From Corbicula japonica (taxonomy: Eukaryota; Mollusca; Bivalvia; Venerida; Cyrenidae): a DNA stretch of 64,000 nt. Made by a program: the position numbers and the translations under genes. This document shows, piece after piece, positions 58,301 through 64,000 of this stretch (position 1 is the first letter of the stretch; each line of letters begins with the position of its first letter). Under the pieces are notes generated by a model, which saw only the letters and a list, made by a program, of their open reading frames with translations, searched no databases and had not been told where the DNA came from. The stretch is taken from positions 992,001 through 1,056,000 of the forward strand of contig JAZAYU010000009.1 in NCBI GenBank assembly GCA_038501625.1, read 5' to 3'.

Positions 58301-61300
58301 TATTATATAAAAGTAAAATAACTCTATCAAATGTGACCTTGGCCTAATAGCTTTGGCTTCATCAGATGTTAAGTTTCTGTGACTGATGAGAGGATAAAAC
58401 GGTTCTTTTGTATCCCAGACATGCGAGGGGAGAGATATTGCTAATAGGTGCATAAAACCGTGAATCCTAGTTTAAGTTAAGTTAAGTGCAAACTAATTGC
58501 TATTTTATCTGCATAGCCTCACCTTCTCTTCCTGATCAGCCTCCTGTTGGTCTAGCTGTCTCTCCAGTTGTCTCACCTTGCCATACTTGGACTCCAGCTC
58601 TTTTTGTACAGTCTGTAACGCATACAGATCATGATTAGAGGATCAGGGGATCACTCATTGTCATTTTAACTATACATGCTGTGAAATAGACTTGCTTTAT
58701 TCTGAAATTGACCAAGATCATGCATTTGGATTCCAACTCTTTCTGTAAACTGCAAAGTTTTAGAAAGCAAAACTCCATTACAGGTCCAGTACCTTAACTT
58801 ACTTGTTCATATTGTTTACTTAGTAAACCTTCATTAAAAAAATTATTTATAATTGTCTTCAGATAAAATTCAGCTATTTTCTTAACTTGAAATTTTCATA
58901 TTTTTTTTGGTTGTTTTTAAATAAAATTTAAATATTTTTAAAATAGTTTCTGACTTAAAATTCTATAAATCTAAACAAATGAAAAACAATTTCTAATAAA
59001 TGGTTCTAATTATCACTAATTTTATTTGCTAATTTAGCTGTTTAAGCCTGATTAAAATTAACACAAATATTAAATGCAATCAAAATAATTAACTAAGTTA
59101 GAGGTTCTTTAATTGCTTGATAATTGTCTCAATCATCACCTAATCAATTATTATATTTCTTTGATGTAAATAGATTAAAGAAGTGTTGTTTATTATTGGT
59201 AAATTGTGTTCAAGTGATTAAAACAAACTGATAAGGTAATTATGAAACAACAGGATGGCTGGGGCTTTAAATATCCTGTCATATTTAATCCAAGCCACAA
59301 TCTGCCTATCAGTATTACTGAATATCCAAGCTTACAAGCTTAGACTGACCTACCCAAGCTTTTCACAACAGGATAAATAACACCATGGATGTGATGACAG
59401 CCGCTGTAACCCTGAGAAAGGAGTTGGTTGCCTACCACAACAGTGAAATAATTGTCAACAGGCTTGGTGAGTTACATTTTATGTAAAAATTATGTCAATA
59501 GCCAAATTACAATAATATGTTAGATAACTTGTTACTATTGTATTCTTTATATCTATCAAACAGACAATACAATAAGATTTATTGATGTATATTAGCAACA
59601 TTCATCTTCATATAAATTACACTTATTATATATTTTCTAAATTCTTTAATAAATTCAACATTTCTATATATTGTTCTATATATCATTTCAGGATCAGAAA
59701 TCACCAGTCTCAATGAACAGTCACTGAGATCAGCAATGGGAGACAACCAGTCCCACCATTTACGTCTGCTGCTACGTCTGTCTGTCAGTGAGGGTGTACA
59801 TCACATGTATCAACAGTTCTCTACTAAGAAATGGGCTCAGGTATGCATAAAACATGTTTATTATCATTTTTATCAACAATTTAAATTTTTATTCATATAC
59901 TGTTTAACTGATTGATGAGGAAAAAAATATATATTCGTTAGTAGTGCTCACATTGATTATTACAATTATTTTTTTTTTTGTGTATTCACTTATTATTATT
60001 TTATTTCCAGGTTCAGACCACTGCAAGGTCCATAAAATCCTCCCTAGAAGGTGACAACAATGAACCAATGTTATCATCACCACAAGGTGGCAGCACCAGT
60101 CCAGACAGAGCGGCTGATCAGTGGACAACAGTATTCTGTGAACACTCTAGAAGCCAGTAAAAGATGTGTACATTCTCAATGTTGACATTTACTAGTGCTG
60201 TGTGAACTGTGATCGGTAGACAACATATTCTGTGAGCTCTCTAGAAATTAGTGACTACCGTTGCTAGTGTTGTGTGAACACAAGATGTAACTTATGGTGT
60301 TCCCAAAGTTAAACAGTGAAATGTTGATAAGTAGATTTGTTTGAAATAATTATACTGACCAAATGTGTTGTGTTGTTATGCTTTGTTAATAAATGTTAAG
60401 GTGTATCCTTGTCTGTTTTTTGATTATGATACAACAGGGGTTCTGAGTGCTTCCTAGCTGCATAAGTAACCCTAAAACCTGGTTAACATTGTCCCCGTAT
60501 ACAGCCCCGGTACATCTCCGTTCCACCGGGACCGCAATCATAGCGACGCCATGAAGAACTGTGATTTATCAATATAAAACGTATTGAACCGGTAATCACA
60601 AAGAAATGGTCACTGATGAAACTGTAGTAAACAGGCATGGCCGTGTCCAAGGTGTGGATATGGTGACTTCCCTGTTATGGAATGGTGTGTCATGGAGAGC
60701 CAACGTAGCCCCAGCTTGTATCTGTCGAACTAAGGTTTAACAGGGTAGCTGCACGATATGGCTACAGTGCAAGCCGGTGGATGCTAAACTTCAGAGGTCA
60801 TTATTAAACCATGATTTAAAAAATCCTGATCTACCAGGGCCATATTAGCTAGGCTTCACAAATCTTTCTGGTTCATCCTGGTCAACCAGCTAACAAACGG
60901 GACACACTGGGGCATACATCGGGACAGTGTGGGGTGAGCTTTATGCATCAGTTGGTTGTAAAAGAATGTCTTAAACAGATTGGAATATGATCATACTGCA
61001 CAAATCCACAGACAGATCAGGATCTTAACTGGCTGCATATGGATAAAGCCTTACATATCTTGAACTTTGAACTTGACAAGCCATAGAATTTAGAACCACT
61101 TGTGTTCTGGCAAATTCTGTTGATACAAGAAACTGAAAGGCAGTATTTACTGACTATTGACTGAGAGACTTGTATTTACTTATGTGGACAATGACTTATA
61201 CTGACTAACAGAGAACTTAGTGGAGAGATTGGCATTATACTGACTTATAAGAATTGAATTGTGTTCACATATGGCATTTAACTGACTTAGAATTGTATTC

Positions 61301-63809
61301 ACATATGTATAGACTAGAAGATATCTGGATAAATTGGGTTTGAATTGACTTACTGAGAGATTGGAGTTGTACTGTTTCTTCAGGATCTTCTTCTCCTCTT
61401 CGTACTTGCTGACCAACTCGGACAACTTCTTGTCGGAGGATTCTCGCTGCCTAAAATAGAATTGTTAACATTTGGATAATGAATACTTAGTGTCAGATCT
61501 CAAAAATTGGAAAATATTTACCATAAACAATATGATACATTCAAGTATGTTATGCTGATTAAAAGTTTGTTTTACTAACATATGTTCTGAATTCCAATCA
61601 TGTAGATAGCCTGTAGAACATGCATGCCCTTTTCTTTACTATCAATTTGAAAGAAATGTACTTGATAACATTTTAAAGTTGGGTAATAGAAAATAGCAAT
61701 TATCAAAGTTTCAAATTAAATCCTGATTTCCTGATTTCTAAGAAGATATAACTTACTTTTTCATATCATCTCTTAGTTGATTTATTGTTGCATGTAATTC
61801 TGATATAGTCTGAAAAAAATAGAATTTAGCTCTAAGAAACAACATACATTATTATACAATAAATGTTTAAACAATCAAGCTCAAGGACATCTCATATGGG
61901 TCCAAGGATATAACTGAGCATGGACACCACTCTAATATCTCAAGCATCTGACTGGCTGTAATGGAGACTTTAACATTTATCCCATGCATTATGATACAAA
62001 ACTTTTTTCAACTTGAACAGTGCCCAAGGATATAAAACTGAGCATGGAAACCAGTCAAAAATCTCATCTGATTGGCTGAAATGGTGACCAGTAACCAGCC
62101 AATCAGATGCTTGAAATTTGAAACTGGTTACAAATCTCACCTATAAACCTTCAGCCCTGACTATATGGATGCACATGGACCACACCATAATGTCCTCATT
62201 CAGAGGCGGGAGGGTCCTTAAACTTGGAACAAACAACAACAACAGCAAATTAGGGATGCACAGGTTGATGTGGGCATGAGAATGAAAAGACAAGATGACC
62301 TACATCTGCTGATTTCTGTGCCCTCTCTGCATATTCTCTCTCAATCTGCTTTAACCTTTCATTGGTCTGAAATATAGAATAGTTACTTTGACTTTTCTTA
62401 ATCAGAAATCTGTAATATCTCTTCTTTTCCACTTAACCCATTCCTCCATATATATATGCATTTTATGCATGTGCGACCAGAGTAGATCCAGAGCACATTC
62501 GTGCCATCTGATCAGGATCTGCACAGGTCGCATTTTGGTCATTAATTACCTAATGAATAATCAATGGCATGGATGTGCCAGCTGATCTGTATCTAAACTG
62601 TTTGCCCACGCAATTAAGGTGTATTTATAGAGGAAAGGGTTAACTGCTTACCAAATCTACAATCTGTGTATTGATGTTAATTATCACCAATAACTTGAAG
62701 ATTGTATGAGGAATGTGTCAATTTGAGTGATAGTCATTTTAGTGTTTTGGAGGAGCAAGATACAGTGGACTCTCCAATCCAAAATAAAGAGTTCCCATTG
62801 TATAGCACCACTACACTCGACCTCGGTTTAAAGTCTTTTGGAAAGACCGATAGTAAATTTTTAGTTGAAGAAGCAGTTATTCAAACTATCAATCACTGGA
62901 CTCAGAGGAAGTCACAAGCTATTAATTCATTCTGAAAAACTCCACAAAGTAAAAACTTGCAATTTATTTCAAATGATCTTAAAACATCACATACACTAGC
63001 ACCTTAGAGTCATTTACAAATTACTTCTGACCTACAACAGTGTTGATCATGATCAGACTGCACAAATATGTATGCTTATCCATATCTTCATTGATAACAC
63101 ATAGAACATAAGCCATATCTAAGGTGAAAGTTAACAGGGATAACTAAAACTTCAGTCTATTTGCTTAAATCCAGTTGTATTCTACTGTAGATCTGACCAA
63201 CTCTGTGGAAGTCCCATATTGATAAATAAACACATGTATCAGTTTTTGTCCTTAAAAATTCAAACCTTTCAAACCATAAGTAAATGAAAATCTTAATTAT
63301 TTACAAGCTTTATTAATTGGAAATGGGTGTTTTCCATTGGCAAACAGTGTAGATGAAGATCAGCCAGCAAATCTGTGACGTTTGATCAGGATCAGCAATG
63401 TTTGCTTTTTTCTTCATCAGGTTATTTCTAACCAATAAGAGAACTGCATAGATCCTGGTAAGACCGCACTGGTACACACATGATGAAGTAAATATGGAGT
63501 AAAGCGTTAATTAAAAGTACACAACAGATGTGATGTCTAATCAGGATTTGCAATGTTGGTTTTTTAATTCATTCGGTTATTTCTGAATAATAAGTGAACA
63601 GTATAGATCCTGATTAGACAGCACAGATGTTCCTGCTAATCTGGATCCACACTGTTCGTACATGATAAAAGCTGCATATATTCAGTAAAGGGTAAATTAG
63701 AAGTACACAACAGATGAGTTACCTTTCCAAGTACATGTTCCATCTCTGTGCTGTGTGTCTTCTGTAGCTCTAACCTCTGCTGCTCCATCTCTGAACGCAT
63801 TTTGCTCAT
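52193..63809 (-). CDS. CEP112: Centrosomal protein CEP112, 3' coding exons
   Basis: Seven consecutive minus-strand exons join in frame: 63723-63809, 62304-62366, 61757-61809, 61354-61450, 58523-58612, 55988-56053 and 52193-52342 with a TGA stop at 52193-52195. They encode the C-terminal 201 residues, almost entirely coiled coil. The 5' part of the gene lies beyond the right edge of the window. The order of landmarks matches the vertebrate CEP112 (CCDC46) C-terminus as I recall it: TNERL followed by a coiled coil, a KYEEEKKILKK-type segment, then ITHLKMSFEEKMRGLMPSS (vertebrates have a near-identical KGLMPASLR phrase), then ELENTIESLKSQ and LLQEEL. CEP112 localises to centrosomes and spindle poles in vertebrates. 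The last 19 residues (SKFPLGTFGRTSS..) extend beyond the vertebrate end. Donors are GTAACT, GTAGGT, GTAAGT, GTAAGT, GTGAGG and GTATGT. Confidence 0.9.
52481..52722. mobile_element. TTAA-flanked piggyBac-like MITE, best-preserved copy
   Basis: TTAA at both ends (52481-52484, 52719-52722), with terminal CCCTTTCC and GGAAAAGG as inverted repeats. The interior contains opposed copies of GATCTGGATCTACACTGGT-like words. TTAA target sites and CCC-type ends are the hallmark of piggyBac. There is no coding sequence. Other copies or fragments: about 48330-48530, 50001-50205, 50880-51110, 54547-54713, 55560-55700, 61000-61060, 62433-62643, 63005-63140 and 63325-63700 (two). No copies were noticed left of 48 kb. 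Confidence 0.75.
53739..53850. repeat. Exact 56-bp tandem duplication
   Basis: The unit beginning TGAGGAAAATATAGC is repeated once head to tail (53739-53794, 53795-53850) in the last CEP112 intron. Confidence 0.85.
54979..55036. repeat. Exact 29-bp tandem duplication
   Basis: The unit TCTATATTAACGTC..GCAATG occurs twice in tandem without visible change. Confidence 0.85.
55988..56053 (-). CDS. CEP112: CEP112 exon with GLMP motif
   Basis: The exon has 22 codons, phase 0, ITHLKMSFEEKMRGLMPSS followed by IRT. This short conserved block is the most diagnostic piece of the CEP112 assignment. Confidence 0.9.
56380..57760. repeat. Nine-copy 156-bp tandem array
   Basis: ACTGCTC recurs at 56451, 56607, 56763, 56920, 57076, 57232, 57388, 57544 and 57700, so the period is 156 bases with one 157. 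Units share TTTCAAAGGGCAATAACTC and TTGTGAGATATGCCCCGGAC. Middle units are nearly identical, outer ones diverged. Confidence 0.92.
57786..57842. repeat. GGAC-type microsatellite
   Basis: Runs of GACG/GAACG tetranucleotides between the tandem array and the terminal hairpin of the pearl-like element. Confidence 0.9.
57860..57882. repeat. Terminal hairpin of the pearl-like element
   Basis: CTCCCCCCGA and its exact complement TCGGGGGGAG are separated by ATT: a 10-bp GC-rich stem near the element's end, as seen at Helitron-type 3' ends. Confidence 0.75.
58523..58612 (-). CDS. CEP112: CEP112 exon
   Basis: The exon has 30 codons, phase 0, with acceptor GTTACAG and donor GTGAGG. It starts TVQKELESKYGKVRQLERQ, a canonical coiled-coil segment, and ends DQEEK. 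Confidence 0.88.
59385..59466 (+). CDS. Nested gene, exon 1
   Basis: ATG in context CACCATGG, a good Kozak match. It has 27 codons plus one base, then donor GTGAGT. Confidence 0.72.
59385..60160 (+). CDS. Unrecognised 126-codon gene nested in a CEP112 intron
   Basis: Three exons lie on the strand opposite to CEP112: 59385-59466 (ATG; donor G|GTGAGT), 59692-59840 (acceptor TTTCAG; donor GTATGC) and 60011-60160 (acceptor TTTCCAG; TAA at 60158). Lengths 82+149+150 give 126 residues plus stop in one frame. The protein starts MDVMTAAVTLRKEL, is helical and charged through the middle (LRLLLRLSVSEGVHHMYQQ), and ends in a Ser/Pro-rich tail (SSPQGGSTSPDRA..). It has no signal peptide, membrane helix or zinc finger. 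AATAAA follows at 60388. The family was not recognised. Clean splice sites and coding-like composition argue for a real gene of cytosolic or nuclear location. Confidence 0.75.
59692..59840 (+). CDS. Nested gene, exon 2
   Basis: The exon is 149 nt after acceptor ATCATTTCAG. It encodes SEITSLNEQSLRSAMGDNQ and the amphipathic middle, with donor GTATGC. Confidence 0.75.
60011..60160 (+). CDS. Nested gene, exon 3
   Basis: Starts in phase 0 after TTTATTTCCAG, reads VQTTARSIKSSLEGDNNEP and ends CEHSRSQ at TAA. Confidence 0.75.
   Translation, partial: VQTTARSIKSSLEGDNNEPMLSSPQGGSTSPDRAADQWTTVFCEHSRSQ
60388..60393 (+). terminator. Polyadenylation signal of the nested gene
   Basis: AATAAA 228 bases after the stop, followed by a TGTT-rich stretch. 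Confidence 0.55.
61354..61450 (-). CDS. CEP112: CEP112 exon
   Basis: The exon is 97 nt. The first base completes a Lys codon from the previous exon, then it reads QRESSDKKLSELVSKYEEE and ends QYNSNLS at donor GTAAGT. Confidence 0.88.
61757..61809 (-). CDS. CEP112: CEP112 exon
   Basis: The exon is 53 nt (17 codons plus two bases), TISELHATINQLRDDMK, between acceptor TTTTTTTCAG and donor GTAAGT. Confidence 0.88.
62304..62366 (-). CDS. CEP112: CEP112 exon with TNERL motif
   Basis: The exon has 21 codons, phase 0, TNERLKQIEREYAERAQKSA then D, with donor GTAGGT. TNERL matches the same position in vertebrate CEP112. Confidence 0.9.
62433..62643. mobile_element. TTAA-flanked piggyBac-like MITE copy
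   Basis: TTAACCCATTCCTCC at the left and GAGGAAAGGGTTAA at the right: complete inverted ends with TTAA at both sides (62433-62436, 62640-62643). The interior contains TGATCAGGATCTGCAC and GCTGATCTGTATC. Confidence 0.75.
62702..62935 (+). CDS. Doubtful 77-residue ORF in a CEP112 intron
   Basis: The frame has coding-like composition (starts MYEECVNLSDSHFSVLEEQ; later TLDLGLKSFGKTDSKFLVEE) and lies opposite to CEP112. No domain is recognised and it could be a processed fragment of another gene. Splice sites are not evident. Confidence 0.25.
   Translation: MYEECVNLSDSHFSVLEEQDTVDSPIQNKEFPLYSTTTLDLGLKSFGKTDSKFLVEEAVIQTINHWTQRKSQAINSF
63325..63700. repeat. Two diverged copies of the TTAA MITE family
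   Basis: Both contain the opposed words GATCAGGAT and TAGATCCTG..AGAC.GCAC. The second has CTAATCTGGATCCACACTG. The ends have decayed. Confidence 0.5.
63723..63809 (-). CDS. CEP112: CEP112 most upstream exon in the window
   Basis: The exon has 29 codons, phase 0, between acceptor TTTTCAG and donor GTAACT: MSKMRSEMEQQRLELQKTH followed by STEMEHVLGK. Vertebrate CEP112 has a comparable coiled coil directly before TNERL. The methionine is internal to the protein. Confidence 0.86.
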
Positions 63810-64000
63810 CTGAAAATGAGAATCCAGATAAAGAAAACAAAAAAGGCAAACAAATCTGTAACTGATAATGTGGTATTACTTGATTTTCTGGAGACTTGTT
63901 TTTTTGCCCAAAGTTGTAAATGAAAGTTTCACTCAAATACAAATACAATTGTATAGCACAGAAAGTACTGAACAATATTCTATTGCGCTTCACACAGTTC

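Overview
The window is nuclear DNA from an animal, most likely a bivalve mollusc. It is AT-rich, with short coding exons bounded by GT..AG introns and many mobile elements. Two things point to a bivalve: 'pearl'-type arrays with ~155-bp units, GGAC microsatellites and terminal hairpins, and a landscape of LINE, Ty3/gypsy-like, Tc1/mariner-like, hAT-like and piggyBac-like relics. No bacterial features, rRNA genes or CRISPR arrays were seen. Exon models were assembled by hand from splice sites and reading phase.

Left part (about 4.8-15.5 kb, + strand): two tandem paralogous genes. Each has a 171-nt phase-1/phase-1 exon encoding one eight-cysteine module, a short 36- or 48-nt exon sharing the motif QWLQ, and a long last exon encoding one membrane helix and a polar cytoplasmic tail. 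The layout resembles small type III TNF-receptor-superfamily members (BCMA/TACI style). Both models close in frame when short candidate first exons lacking a signal peptide are added. A dispersed ~300-bp repeat is concentrated around these genes, and a dimeric tRNA-derived SINE sits in an intron of the second.

Middle left (18.1-26.7 kb): a recently inserted LTR retrotransposon on the minus strand. It has 1,713-bp LTRs, an AATG target duplication, a primer-binding site, a polypurine tract, an intact Gag and a second unrecognised ORF overlapping it by ATGA, but no visible pol. It lies inside an older inverted-repeat element rich in a 16-bp perfect palindrome. From 26.7 to 33.4 kb there are duplicated non-coding segments and a degenerate Tc1/mariner-like element.

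Middle (34.8-44.2 kb): an internally deleted hAT-like transposase relic, a minus-strand coding-looking ORF without a start codon, a 5'-truncated LINE ending in an 8-bp repeat tail, a better preserved Tc1/mariner-like element with TA duplications, and an intact single-exon BTB/POZ gene just beyond it.

Right part (52.2-63.8 kb, - strand): the last seven recognised coding exons of CEP112, a centrosomal coiled-coil gene, ending in a stop codon. One intron holds a complete, unrecognised three-exon gene of 126 codons on the opposite strand. The introns and downstream region (46-64 kb) are filled with TTAA-flanked piggyBac-like MITEs, foldback hairpin repeats and two ~155-bp tandem arrays.
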